DNA from: Gracilaria vermiculophylla | Taxonomy: Eukaryota > Rhodophyta > Florideophyceae > Gracilariales > Gracilariaceae | NCBI GenBank assembly: GCA_019155205.2 | Contig: JAHNZQ020000181.1 | Coordinates: 120,704 to 184,703, forward strand | Direction of reading: 5' to 3' | Length of the DNA: 64,000 bases | In this document: positions 1-10,759 of the stretch, one piece after another | Layout: each line of letters begins with the position of its first letter | Numbering within the stretch: position 1 is the stretch's first letter | The notes under the pieces: generated by a model | The model's input: the letters and a program-made list of their open reading frames with translations, nothing else | Database searches by the model: none | Told to the model about the DNA's origin: nothing | Made by a program: the position numbers and the translations under genes

Positions 1-2
1 CA

Positions 3-212
3 GCTTTTGCGGAGGTGGTTGCACGTCAGAGTGTCAGTTGTGTGAGAATGACCAAAGAGCTGGTCAAGGCTAGAGAGAGTCAGTGGGAGAACCGAGCAAC
101 GATGGAACGGATGATGTACTACTTGAGTTTTGGGTCGGTGGAGTTTAAAGAAGGGTGTGAGCGCTTTACAAAACGGCGAGAAAGCCGCAAGGGGACTTCA
201 AAGAGTGAGTGA
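3..212 (+). CDS. Unidentified reading frame open to the left edge
   Basis: A plus-strand frame is open from base 3 to a TGA at 210-212, so it could be the last 69 codons of a gene beginning outside the window. The peptide is hydrophilic, rich in Arg, Lys, Glu and Met, with no transmembrane segment or recognisable motif. An internal ATG lies at 48. I do not recognise the family; chance or a transposon remnant is equally possible. Confidence 0.18.
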   Translation, partial: AFAEVVARQSVSCVRMTKELVKARESQWENRATMERMMYYLSFGSVEFKEGCERFTKRRESRKGTSKSE

Positions 213-1379
213 TATTCAGGGCTGAATGAAGAGCATTATGAAAACGGATATGGACCGGATGCTACGGGCACAGTATTTGTGTCTCTCGTTGTCCTGTCGA
301 ATTGGTTTTGCAGTTGGTGAGTTTTCTTTCTTCGCCTCGAGAGATGCTCTGCCAATAACGCAGCATTACTTGTACAGATAATTATAAAGCTATCCCCATT
401 GTGATGCTGTAGGGTGTAACGGCAGAGTCGGAGAGAGCTGTCAAATTCGTTTGTGAGGCAGATATATATTAAAAGACTCAATAACCTCTGACAGGATTTG
501 CCCCGGATTATTATTGCTTTAGATAAAGACATGTAAGGGTATGAGAGGACTATATCGATACAATGCTTGTCGTGAAATGATGCATAGCAATATCAGTGCA
601 CTCGAGCTGCTCGATCTCATCGATTTTTTTCACTTTCGCTCGCACAAAGTTTTGTCGCACAATGTTCAGTCACGAAATGCTGCAATGTGAACCTTTGGAA
701 GCAAATCATCGACAGATAGTAATCAGGTTTAAGAAGAAAGGCTTTCTTCACAGAGATGAGGGTTGTCGTTCCTTGTGGTGAAGACAACCGCGGTGGGGCA
801 GCAGACTACAACACGCCTCACTGAAAGACAAGTTCCTGCCTAGAAACTACGGACAGCGTGATATGTGCCAATGTCACATGACGTGCCACGGCGCACGAGT
901 CACAGAGCATGTCTTGTGCAGAGTGTGGGTGGTCGTTGCATGCGGATTGTGGAACATGAGGGTGTTCATCGGCGAAATGCGCCTCTCTCACTCAACAGGT
1001 CATGCACTATTCGGCGCGGTGGCGTTTGTTCATATGTGTGTTGATTTCTGCATATGAAAGAAACATGGCGTCATGTTTTTCTTTTCCTCGGCATTCAAAT
1101 TCCATTGCACTCATCTTCACCTCAGTATTTGAAGTGTTTCATCTCGCTTCAGGCAGAATGCTTTGACAGCGATAGTTTTTTTTATTCCTTCATCGACAAA
1201 ACGCCTTCGTTGCTATTATCGTTAGCAGACATCGGTCGGGTGCAGTACGTGAGCAGTTGGGAGCGGTGAACTTCTTAATCACATTACTCTTTGGAGTATC
1301 GCCAGTTTGCGAGCGAGGAAGTATTTCGGATCGTAACTTCTGGATTCAATTTGCAGCGAAATCCAGATTGATCATAAGT
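213..1379. other. No convincing gene; possible zinc-finger relic
   Basis: No frame here exceeds about 100 codons and none is recognisable. One plus-strand frame near 886-948 reads a short CxxC...LHxxC pattern before a TGA, reminiscent of the cysteine-rich tail of piggyBac transposases. It is too short to call. The stretch otherwise serves as the upstream region of the adenylation gene that starts at 1380. Confidence 0.35.
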
Positions 1380-3110
1380 ATGTATCTGTCGCCTAATAAC
1401 CCAGCTCTTGCCACGCTTTCCAGACAGGATCGCAAACGCTTTTGTGACTTCTCAGCCGGTGCATCTCGAACGCCTGCCCACAAGACCATCATATCTGCCA
1501 TCCATGATGCTATGAACCATTATCCACAGTCCACGGCCGCTCGCACTGTCCGACCCGACGGCTCTCTGCACCCAACCCAACAACTAAGCTATGCATCCCT
1601 TCGGTGCCGAGCTAATCTTGTTTCATCTGCCTTACACGCCCGCGGCGTCTGTCATGGAGAGTCTGTTTGTATCTTTCTTTCCCGAGGACTGGATATGCTC
1701 GTTGCTATTGTTGCAGTCTTGCAACTTGGAGCTAGTTACGTTCCGCAAGACGCTCGTGTTGCACCACATGCACAACTACTCCGCGTCGCATCCGCTACAC
1801 GAGCCCATATTGTGCTTACCACGAATCAACACGCATCAAAGCTCCCACAATTTCCAAACTCTGTCGTGCTTACGGTCAAAGACGCCGAGAAGGAAGGAAC
1901 CGCACTTCCAACTTTTTCGCAGCCCGTTCGGACTGTGTGTCCGTCAGACACGTGCTACATCATCTTCACTTCCGGCACTACTGGGGAACCAAAAGGCGTT
2001 CAGGTTACTCATGGAAATTTGGCGAACGTCCTGCTCACAGATCCCATGAGCTTACAAATGAAAAATGACGTTCGCGTGTCGCAAATCCTGAGTATCGCAT
2101 TTGACATGTGTGCTTGGGAAACCTTGGGGTGTCTTTCCCATGGTGCAACGCTTGTTATTCGTGGTCGGAATATTTCACATGCTATTCAACATGCTCATAT
2201 TGTGATTTCAACACCGAGTGTACTTGGAAGTATTGATTCTTCACGCATGCACCATGTTCAAACAGTAGCCGTCGCCGGTGAGCCCTGCCCTCGAGCTCTT
2301 GCTGACGAATGGAGCAAGTTCTGTACTTTTTACAATTCCTGCGGACCGACTGAAGTTACTATCATCAACACTGCGAAGAGGTACACAAGTGGTGAGACTC
2401 ATCTCACCATTGGGAAACCAACCCCAAACAATACTGTCTACATACTCCACAAAGACACACGCGAGCCCTGCCGAATCGGGGAAGTCGGTGAGATGTGGGC
2501 AGGTGGAGCATGCGTATCAAAAGGATACATACGAAACGAGGTACTCACCAATAAACGCTTTGTTGAAGACCCATATGTTGGCGGTGGAGCACGCATGTAT
2601 CGCACAGGTGATTTGGGACGATGGACAAACGTTGGTGAGCTAGAACATTTTGGAAGAGTAGATGACCAAGTCAAAGTGAAAGGATTTCGTGTTGAATTGG
2701 ACGGTGTGTCTTCAGTTGTTGAATCACTTGTTACTGTCAAGAAGGCAGTGGTGATGAAGATCAATGATTCCTTGGTGGCGTTTGTTACTCCTGCCCATGT
2801 CACGGTCGACGACGTGAAGAATGTGGTTATAGCAAATCTACCATATTATTGCGTGCCATCAGAGGTATTGTCCATGGAAGAGCTCCCTCGGACGTTGAAT
2901 GGAAAGGTGGATAAACGAGTTCTCTTCAGCAACATGATACATCGTTATGCTGCAGCAGGAATAGATGGAAGCAATGATTTGAAGAACCGAATTACTATCG
3001 ACACGAAGAAACATCTCCTTTTCTCACCAATTATACAGGGTGCTTTGCGCAGCGTTTTGCTCATCACTAGGCTTGTTAGATATTTCCTTGCTGTTGTGCA
3101 AAATATATGA
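1380..3110 (+). CDS. Stand-alone NRPS-like adenylation-domain protein (AMP-binding superfamily)
   Basis: The 576-residue product is one complete ANL-superfamily adenylation domain, which activates a carboxylic acid with ATP. Core motifs appear in order: TSGTTGEPKG (197-206, P-loop), FDMCAWE (241-247), NSCGPTEVTI (319-328), YRTGDLGR (407-414), GRVDDQVKVKGFRVEL (425-440) and NGKVDKR (507-513) with the catalytic lysine. Asp242 sits where amino-acid-activating NRPS domains bind the substrate amino group, so an amino-acid substrate is inferred. Unlike a true NRPS there is no condensation domain and no carrier protein with a phosphopantetheine serine; the C-terminal 60 residues are basic with a hydrophobic stretch at about 550-575. 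The frame is open upstream to 1257 but the first ATG is at 1380. No intron is evident. The substrate is unknown, and a carrier partner, if any, must be encoded elsewhere. Confidence 0.85.
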   Translation: MYLSPNNPALATLSRQDRKRFCDFSAGASRTPAHKTIISAIHDAMNHYPQSTAARTVRPDGSLHPTQQLSYASLRCRANLVSSALHARGVCHGESVCIFLSRGLDMLVAIVAVLQLGASYVPQDARVAPHAQLLRVASATRAHIVLTTNQHASKLPQFPNSVVLTVKDAEKEGTALPTFSQPVRTVCPSDTCYIIFTSGTTGEPKGVQVTHGNLANVLLTDPMSLQMKNDVRVSQILSIAFDMCAWETLGCLSHGATLVIRGRNISHAIQHAHIVISTPSVLGSIDSSRMHHVQTVAVAGEPCPRALADEWSKFCTFYNSCGPTEVTIINTAKRYTSGETHLTIGKPTPNNTVYILHKDTREPCRIGEVGEMWAGGACVSKGYIRNEVLTNKRFVEDPYVGGGARMYRTGDLGRWTNVGELEHFGRVDDQVKVKGFRVELDGVSSVVESLVTVKKAVVMKINDSLVAFVTPAHVTVDDVKNVVIANLPYYCVPSEVLSMEELPRTLNGKVDKRVLFSNMIHRYAAAGIDGSNDLKNRITIDTKKHLLFSPIIQGALRSVLLITRLVRYFLAVVQNI

Positions 3111-3389
3111 CACAGCGTAAAATGGTCGTGCAGTGCGCGAAATTGTTATAAAGTAGGACAGGCACTCAAACTATTTCTTATTAGACGTCACTTGCCGTAC
3201 ATCAATTTCTTGAGGCCATTCTATCCAATCTTGTGATAAAATCATTGACTCCATTTCGCTTGATTCGAAATAGCTCAGAACTAGTAATAATAATATATTT
3301 AACATGCAAAAGTATCATAATATAGTGAAATTTATACTACTACTTTAATTCTTCATTGCGTTTCCAAACCATACTTAATAACTCCTTAA

Positions 3390-3527
3390 CCCTTTTGAAT
3401 CTAAAACTTTATCGCTACCATAGTAGCGTTAAGGAAAGGCCTTTACTGGCCAACGAGAAAAACAATTGGTTGTCCGTTCGCCATGTGTCTACTTTGGTTA
3501 AAGCTATTATAGTAGCGTTAAGCAAAG
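3390..3527 (+). repeat. Left terminal inverted repeat and subterminal repeats of the piggyBac element
   Basis: The terminus starts CCCTTTTGAATCTAAAA at 3390. It is followed by an imperfect palindrome built on ATCGCTAC and GTAGCG (about 3411-3429). A second copy of the motif ATAGTAGCGTTAAG lies near 3507-3523. Subterminal repeats of this kind are usual transposase-binding sites in piggyBac elements; that role here is inferred. Confidence 0.8.
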
Positions 3528-3767
3528 AGTTGAACTCATTGGCTTTTACTTGACTTTCACATGGCTGCGGCCAATAACAAGAGTGGTTGTGGACCCTGCT
3601 GACAATCTAAGAAAGCGTCACTTCAAGTGCACACTCGTGCTTCGGTACTTTGCATACAAGCACAGAGCTGGCTGCGTTCGCAAAAAAGACTTCGAAACCT
3701 GAAGTGAACCGCCAAACCCCATGGCCATTGTTTTTCATCTGTCACTTTCCACTGCACATATGTTCCA

Positions 3768-5797
3768 ATGAATAATTTTACACCGACGCAGACTGTATCT
3801 GACACGATTGTACAGTCTAAAAGCCCTTCAAATGAGGTCGAGTGCAACTTTGATGAGGCAGGACAAGTCAATTGGAGCGTGACAGATGATGAAGAATTGT
3901 CATTACAGCTCTTGGATCTAGTGACGAAACAAATCTCTGTGAGAACACACCGTACCGCGCATATTGGCGTAAACAAAGTGGATTGTATTTAGCAAAGTCG
4001 CAACTTATTCATCGTGCATATGCTTACAAGAAGGGATTAGGACTGTTTTGCTTATTTCTGAATGGCTCTTTTCTCAAGTGTATTCGAGAATGGACAAGTA
4101 ACGAACTTTTGAGAAGAGGACAGAGAAGATGACCTCTCAGAATGGATAAATTACTTGTCTATCTAGGTCGAGAACTAGCAATATCATTGCACGGACTTAA
4201 TCACATTCGTGATTATTGGTGATCATCGGATTTGTTGGGCATTCCCTTTTTCAAAAAGACGATGAGGAGAGATAAGTTTTTGAATATCAGAGCTGCGCTG
4301 CGCCTATATCCGAGTTATGACCCAGATATTGCTGTTTCGGACCCATTGCGGCACAGTCGCCAGCTTTTGGAACACGTTGTTAGAAACGCAGCTACAATGG
4401 CCATCCCGGTTGGCTTCAGTTCCCTTGATGAGAACACAGTACGATGTAAGGGTAGAACATCGGCGAGGTTCTACATGAAGTCAAAGCATGTGAATTTCGG
4501 TATCCGTTTCTATGCGGTTGTTGGATGGTCACACGCCTACCTGCATAGCATGCAGGATAACGGATCAGGGAGTAGGACAGGTCAGTCTCCTGTTCAGGGA
4601 TACACGTATGTGTTTCGAAATCTTCGTGGGGCTGTGGAGCAAAACGTAGACGGATCGCTGGTAGCAAAATCAAGTTCATCGGCTTTATGGTGCCCTCAAA
4701 TGTCGCACCAAACACAGTTGCATCCTACACCTGATGCTGGTCGTCTCATGGTTATGGATAACTCCTACACGCGCCATGTTCTAGCACGGCAGTTGTCGCG
4801 GCTCAGCGACAGAGAATGCAAAGTTCTGGGCACTGTGAGGTTTAATAACATTGATGGTTTGAACAGGCCGGCACTCAGAGAGGCAATTGAGAGTCTGAGA
4901 CATGCACATCGTGGGGATTTGCGTCTCGTTCAAGTATATCACAAGGACGTGAATGCAAACAATTTGGCTGCAGTAGCAGAGAACACTGGCTTTGTGGTTT
5001 TCAAAGACCGGTCGATCGTGTCGTTCTACACAAATGACTTGGCAGAAACCCCGAGACTACGCATTCATACTCCTGATTCGCACGCTGTTACATGTGTTCA
5101 CGGGCTCGCGCCATTGCAACGTTGGACTGGAAACGAATCAGTGCGGCGCACGACACTGAAAGTGCCCGCTTTCATAGTAGCGTATAACCTCTTCATGAAC
5201 GCCGTTGATCGATTTGATCAATTTCGTTCCACTTCATCCACTATGCGAAAAGAAAAGCGTGTTTCCATGAGTCTTCTAACGTTTATTCTTGATGCAAGCA
5301 TCATTAATGCGCATGCGTTTCTCAATGCTATCACAAAGCCTGGAGAGAGGCTTATCGATTTTAGTGTCATGAAGCAACGCGTTATCAAACAACTAACATA
5401 CGATCATATCGAGTATCAACAAGAGCGAGCTTCTCTGCGCTCTGTGTCACGTTCTGGATCTGGTGTGATTGTAGTTCAGAGAAATACAGTAAGCCCAGAG
5501 CCTCATATTCTGCTAGAGACGGAAGGGAAATGTAGCGTCAGGTGCATGCAATGCAAATGCCTCTCAAAGAAAGAAAAAGGAGCGTACACTACCTATTCCT
5601 GCACGGAGTGTAAACTGGGTTTCCACGTCAACTGCTTCACCTTCTACCATCAGAAGGATGTATTTCGCATCACGCGCCCAGATATCTACAACGCAATCAC
5701 AACTGCAAGCGAGGTACTCTCATCCAGGAATCATCGCAAAAGGCAGAACAAAGTAACCGCAAGCCTAAAGAACGTCAAAGCGTTGTACGAAGAGTAA
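3768..5797 (+). pseudogene. piggyBac transposase, interrupted in its 5' third
   Basis: From the ATG at 4262 a 511-codon frame runs to 5797 and is clearly a piggyBac DDE transposase (DDE_Tnp_1_7 type). The three acidic positions are in SSLDEN (near 4424), VMDNSYT (near 4756) and NAVDRFDQF (near 5201). A cysteine-rich C-terminal zinc region follows (about 5530-5660) with CxxC, CTEC and HVNC pairs. Homology continues upstream of 4262 in the same frame through a DYW motif, but TGA codons interrupt it at 4220-4222 and about 4133. Further upstream the acidic N-terminal region reads in another frame (3768-3992), implying a frameshift near 3900-3940. An unrecognised intron could hide these breaks, but I see no convincing splice sites. 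Confidence 0.82.
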
Positions 5798-5798
5798 A

Positions 5799-6401
5799 TT
5801 AGTGTACCTTGTATCCCATATATGCTCCATTCTCATCCGGCCAAACAGATCGGATACCCTCCAAAGCGCACCGAGGCATCTGCACTCTTCTTCCCTTTCC
5901 AAGGATTCCATATCGCTCGTAGATGAACGCCTTGTACGCTGCCTTGCGGGCTTCGTTGTTTATGGAACTGGTCAAGCCCAATCCCGGATATCGTTCGGAT
6001 ACATTCTCTATTACAGCAGTTCCAGATTGCATCCACTAACATGGCGTTCCGCCACATTTTGGACACGCAACATCTTCGTTGTGTCCAGTTATCGCAGGAA
6101 CAAATGTCGTTACTGCAACGGTTGGAGCCATTTGTTCTGCGTCCTGTGTTTCGTGCTCAAAGATCTCACCCTCTTGCGTTCCACAGTTGTCTGTTGCCCC
6201 GTTCTGTTGCGTATTTCGATTTTCCATCGAGATGCTTTGCCAATGTGAACAATCTTTCTCATTTGAATCTGAGATATGTGGGCATTCACCTTGTGTCCTC
6301 TGCTCGGTCTGCATAGCAAAGGTCGCGACAGCAGGAATGCGTGCTGAAGCTGTTGTTGACTCTCCGCCCGGCGGCTGAAGTCGCTCCAAACGTGCAAGCA
6401 T
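5799..6401 (-). pseudogene. P2X7 C-terminal-domain-like gene inside the piggyBac element, with in-frame TAG
   Basis: One minus-strand frame runs from 6401 to a stop at 5799, broken by a single TAG at 6036-6038. Downstream of the TAG is a compact domain containing ARKAAYKAFIYERYG, a conserved Pro-Arg-Cys and GIRSVWPDENGAYMG. This is the characteristic ending of the P2X7 receptor C-terminal (ballast/P2XR_C) zinc domain, which also occurs in many non-receptor proteins. Immediately before the TAG is a CPKCGGTPC cysteine cluster that would supply zinc ligands. The 110 or so residues before that are hydrophilic with no motif. The frame ends one base from the transposase stop codon, so the two genes are convergent within one element. 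No transmembrane receptor part is present, so a channel function is not suggested. Confidence 0.6.
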
Positions 6402-6965
6402 TGCAGTTTCAACGGTTGCAAAGGTACTGCAGGGTGCGGTTTACGTTGGCAGTATTTCGACTGTGGTGAGAGGAGGTACTGTGGCGCCGATACAACAAAA
6501 GCGGAGCCTTGCGCTGTCGTTTTGCTCCAGCGCTGTAATAAGTGCAGAAATGCAAAGAAAGTAGTCTAAGAGAGTCCAGAACGGGAAGTGGCAGAGTTTT
6601 TGGTGTTGAACCTGTGCGACAGCCGGCTGTGCGAGCGCAAGGTCATCACAAAACAGAGGCGTTGTGTATGCCACAGATTAGGTGATACAGGCGGGGGCAT
6701 TGTGTAGTATGTGATGATGTGCCTCCGAATATGATTTCCAGTGCTTGTATTGAGCCGAGATTGGTGCCGTCAAAGCGGTGAAGGCGCAGTCTTGGTAAAG
6801 CGGCAAGGGGGAGGGTGCGTTGAGAAAAAGGCTTGCATGGCAACGCTGGTGGTGTGATATGGTTGAGGAAAACCACAGCATATTGTGCTGAGCGCAACTC
6901 AAACTTGGATAGAATGCATTGGAAGCAAATTGATTGAGATAAGCGTCGTATTCTAATTGGTACAT

Positions 6966-7012
6966 TCTTATCGCTGCGATAGTAGCGATAAGAACTTTTA
7001 GGTTCAAAAGGG
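6966..7012 (-). repeat. Right terminal inverted repeat of the piggyBac element
   Basis: The right end reads, inward on the minus strand, CCCTTTTGAACCTAAAAG, pairing with the left end at 3390. An adjacent ATCGCT...AGCGAT palindrome (about 6971-6990) mirrors the subterminal repeats of the left end. TTAA at 7013-7016 completes the target duplication. Confidence 0.82.
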
Positions 7013-7016
7013 TTAA

Positions 7017-9130
7017 TAGTGTGCCAAAACTGTGCAGTACTCTGAAGTACCGTCTATTTGACCAGCAACCTCATGAAAAGTCAATTTTAAGAACATTAAA
7101 ATTATGAAAAACATATAAAATTATGTCAAAACAATAAAGCGTTTCCCTTTTTTTTCGTTCTAATTTCCATATCATGTCGATGCCAGCATCACCAAATTGG
7201 ATTAGCACTACCAAAATGCCCATCGTATCTTTTACATCTATCACAGCGATCAACAACACCCGACAGCTATGGAATTCACCACATATCTTCGCAGAAATGT
7301 TGGAATAAACGTAAATAGCTGTGCTCATCTAATTACAAGTGACGCGGACGTTACATGCTAATATAAATTATTGTAAAAATCAATTGCGGTACAAGGATTC
7401 TTTCGTAGTTTTGATGTTCGAACCCATAACAATCAAAATATCACATTTTTCCCTATAGATGTAAGTTTATTCGACCGTTAATGAGAAGTTAATCTACTTT
7501 TTTCAAATTTGAAACTTGGGACTGGTATTAAAAAGGTTACTGGACTCAAAAAGTATTAAAAAATGCACTTCAACCAAGTAATATCGAACTTTGAGGACCC
7601 CGGACTATTGTAACAACATCGAGTGTGTAAAACTGTCAGAAGCATTCAAATGGGGAAGACCTAAATCAAAGTTTTCGATCAGCTGTTGATTGTGGCCAGA
7701 AATGAAAAACTTGTACGACGTTGCTTCCTTTCTATCGATGTATGCAATTGAAGTAATGGAAGTTTATTCGCCCAACAGAACATTTTAGCTCATCAAGTCA
7801 CAGTCTTTCAAAAAAGACGGAATTGAATTCATTTTTCCGTATGCTCACCATGCTTCTTTTGCAATTTATCATAAGCAGAACAAATACTCGCTTAGAAAGA
7901 AAAGATGCTGGTAGGTCCTCAAAAGAAGAACTGTTTAATTCCCATGAAGTTTTGTTATAAAGACTCGTATTAAGTTTTCTAATAAACGAGATCTTTGGAC
8001 CATAGATGCTCTTCCTAAGTTTATTCTGCAGCCAAATATTGATCATGGCATGGCAAGAAATATATTTGAAATGCTCAATAGTTCAACATGATTTAGCGCA
8101 ATGTGTGTTATGGAAGAGCACGGAGTCGCGCGATGGTGTTTTATAGTAGAGTTTGTGAACTCAATTAATTCCCATCGCCGATCTTTTGTCTCACCATAAC
8201 ATGCTTCTTGTGTTGATGAAGAGATGTCACAATGGTATGGGTTACGTGGTCGTTGATTTGGTTTTAGGCTTCCTTACTATACAGCCTTTGATAGGAAGCC
8301 GAGAAATGGTCTTGAATCAAAAACCGTGTGTTGTGAATGAAGTCGTATAATGTTGAATATTAAGCTCAACATAGATGCTGATAATCCTCAACAAATTCTG
8401 ATTCTTATGATGCCCTTGGAACCGCTATATTTCTACGTTTATTACAACCATAGTTCCGGTTTTTTTGCGTCAGTCGATACCACTGAGGCACTAATGGAAG
8501 AATGGTTAATATTCACTGGATTAATAAAATATGATTCTCGGGAGTTTTCCATAAAACAACTATCTAAAAGTATTTTGAGAAACAGATAAGATTTTGTATC
8601 TATGATTATAAATAGAAGCCTCATTAATTATGCTTTAATGGCTGTGATGTTGATGGAACGAAAAAGAAGTATTTCATTTCAAACTCTAGCGCAGGTATTC
8701 AAGATACTCCATTTATTGGGGAGAGATGAACGCAGGAGGGAATTATTTCCAAGAATAGTGAATTTGAGCTTACAATTCCAGAAAATTATGAAGAATGCTA
8801 TAGAAAGTGTTGAATGATTGATCGTTTTAACAGATGAGGGCATGATAGACTAAACTTGCAGAATAAAGTGAAAGCCAAAACAGTTTTCATTTGGAGTCAG
8901 TCGCTGTTTTTTATAAATTCCATTGTAGAAGCATGGAAAGTGTATAAAGCAGCAAATGAAACTAGAAACATGAAAAGACCACACCATTTCTATTTTTAGT
9001 CTACTGATGAATAAATAGAAAAAACCTTGGACAACACCGGTCCAATGAACAGAAATGAAACAGAAAATGAAATGCTTTATGAAAAACCCATGTTTGCTGG
9101 GACGGGCATGCGTTAAATGCAGACACATAC
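7017..9130. other. AT-rich stretch without a recognisable gene
   Basis: About 2.1 kb of AT-rich DNA. The only frame of note is on the plus strand at 8350-8817, where 79 and 71 codons are in register but separated by a TAA at 8587-8589. The predicted peptide shows no known motif and may be a decayed gene. Nothing else can be supported. Confidence 0.4.
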
Positions 9131-9132
9131 TA

Positions 9133-10412
9133 CAGTGCGTTTCAAAAAACATATTACCTCCCAAAAGTGCGCCAAAAATGTACTGTAGACTAGATTTTGC
9201 ACATAGTCTATGTAGAATCGTTTCAAAAAGATATGTACATCGTTTTCTTTCTAGTAAAATTGGCTCGAGGCCCGCCATTTTCCAAGCAAGAACAGCTTCA
9301 AATCGTTAAGGTAAATGCCGAGAAACATTCTAACAGTGCTATCGCTAAAAAATGAAAGCGTACTAGGCTCACAATTGCTACTTTTCTCAAAAACCCGACT
9401 CTATATGGCTTAAAACGATCTCCGGGACTCCCACAGAAGCTTAGACCAGCAGATAAGAGAGGACGTAAAAGAGAGTTGTGCAAAAGAAAATTATCGTGCA
9501 AAACATTTGGAATTAATCTTAATCTCAACGTTTCTAAATCTACTATATGAAGGCCGATAAACAGCGCAAATATTTTTAAAATTTCAAAAATGAAAAGAAC
9601 TTTCTTCCTCCAAGATCATCACAAGCAAAAGAGAGTTGAATGGTGTGCTGGAAAAGCCTACTGGATAAAAGAATGGGAAAATGTTATTTTTACTGATGAA
9701 AAAAAGTTCAATTTGGACGAACCAGATTGCTACAAATTGTATTGGCACGATCTTCGTACCGAACGTCATGAGTATTATATCAGGCATTCAGGTGGAGGCT
9801 CTGTAATGGTTTGGGCAGGCATTTCTAAAAAATATCTAACTGAAATTGCCTTCATTGAAACAAACATGAATGCGAAAAACATCAAGAAGTTCTATGCAAT
9901 TACTTGCTACCTTTTGGTTTATGTTTTCGTGAATATATTTTCATTTTTCAACAGGACAATGCGCCTGTACACACTTCATCTTTAATAAAAAAATTGGCTA
10001 CAGGAGTCTGAAGTATCTGTTTTAGAGTGTCCGGCGCGCTCACCAGATTTGAATCCAATTGAAGACGCTTCAGGACTGCTGGCGAGGATGGTTTATACGC
10101 ATGGGAGGCAATTTCAGACAAATTTTGAACCCCAAAACTGTATTAAAAATTGCTGGAAATCTATAACAGTTTCAACTGAAAACAATTACATCAATTGGAT
10201 GCCAAAACGTTGCATTAGCGTTATACAGCAAAAAGAATGCGAAATAAACTTTTGAGCGTCACGCACTAAAGATTTTTTATTGATGATCATATGTTTTTGA
10301 AACGGTTTTTTGACTTCACTTTTTTCTGGAACTTATTTTTGTAGGCATACAGTATGCATTTGGTAGTTTTTTGAGATTTCACAGCATGTCGTATGTTTTT
10401 TGAAACAGTCTG
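9133..10412 (+). mobile_element. Tc1/mariner transposon copy with double-box termini
   Basis: The element starts CAGTGCGTTTCAAAAAACAT after a TA (9131-9132). It ends with the inverted counterpart CAGACTGTTTCAAAAAACAT before a TA (10413-10414). A second copy of the GTTTCAAAAA box lies inside each end, at about 9217 and 10289-10308, giving two direct repeats per terminus as in IR/DR-type Tc1 elements. The decayed transposase lies in between on the plus strand. Confidence 0.8.
9470..10255 (+). pseudogene. Tc1/mariner transposase remnant
   Basis: The recognisable core begins around 9590 and contains the first catalytic aspartate in FTDEKKFNLDEP, then GGGSVMVWAGIS, then, after a frameshift near 9950, QDNAPVH with the second aspartate, and finally SPDLNPIED (10048-10074) carrying the third acidic residue. 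Before 9590 a frame shows a basic helix-turn-helix-like stretch with SKSTI. Stops and at least one frameshift make it inactive. Its C-terminal part matches the copy at 14426-15336. Confidence 0.8.
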
Positions 10413-10655
10413 TATAAGAAAAACAAAAAAGAGATGATTAGAAAAGCTTCACATCAAGGAAAATGCAATTATTACAAATGCAACACAAAATCGAAGCTTT
10501 TAGGTTCTTGGTGCCGTATTAAGAGAGACTAAGAAGTGTTTTTGTATTACACTGGTACTAGTGGATATTGCTTTATGAACATATTGAAGATTGTCAGGGT
10601 AGAGTGAAACAAAGTATCTAAGATCCATAACAATGGATGTTGATGATGTAGTGTT

Positions 10656-10755
10656 ATGATTATGAAACGGTTTTTACTTATATGTTCTGCAAAAGGCGTA
10701 TTACAGTACTACTTTGGCGCGTTTTTTAGGCATGATATGATTTTGAAACGCACTG
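10656..10755 (-). repeat. Isolated mariner-family terminus
   Basis: Read on the minus strand, this starts TA-CAGTGCGTTTCAAAATCAT and has an inner GAAACGG box about 84 bp further in. That is the same layout as the 5' end of the element at 9133. No matching opposite end is visible, so it is a truncated second copy abutting the first. Confidence 0.6.
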
Positions 10756-10759
10756 TATG

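Larger units (their letters stand above)
3386..7016. mobile_element. Complete piggyBac-type DNA transposon with TTAA target duplication
   Basis: The element proper is 3390-7012 (3,623 bp). It is flanked by TTAA at 3386-3389 and 7013-7016, the target duplication of the piggyBac superfamily. Both ends begin CCCTTTTGAA read inward, matching the CCY start of this superfamily, and identity continues over about 17 bp with one mismatch. Inside are a transposase remnant on the plus strand (3768-5797) and a convergent minus-strand frame with a P2X7-C-terminal-like domain (5799-6401). The 6402-6960 segment holds no recognisable gene. The transposase is interrupted, so this copy is probably immobile, but the ends are well preserved. 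Confidence 0.88.

Noticed and set aside
10413..10755. A small complete mariner derivative between two termini
   Set aside because: The 10655-10755 end is a 5'-type terminus, but no 3'-type terminus begins at 10413; that boundary belongs to the neighbouring element, so only a fragment is claimed.
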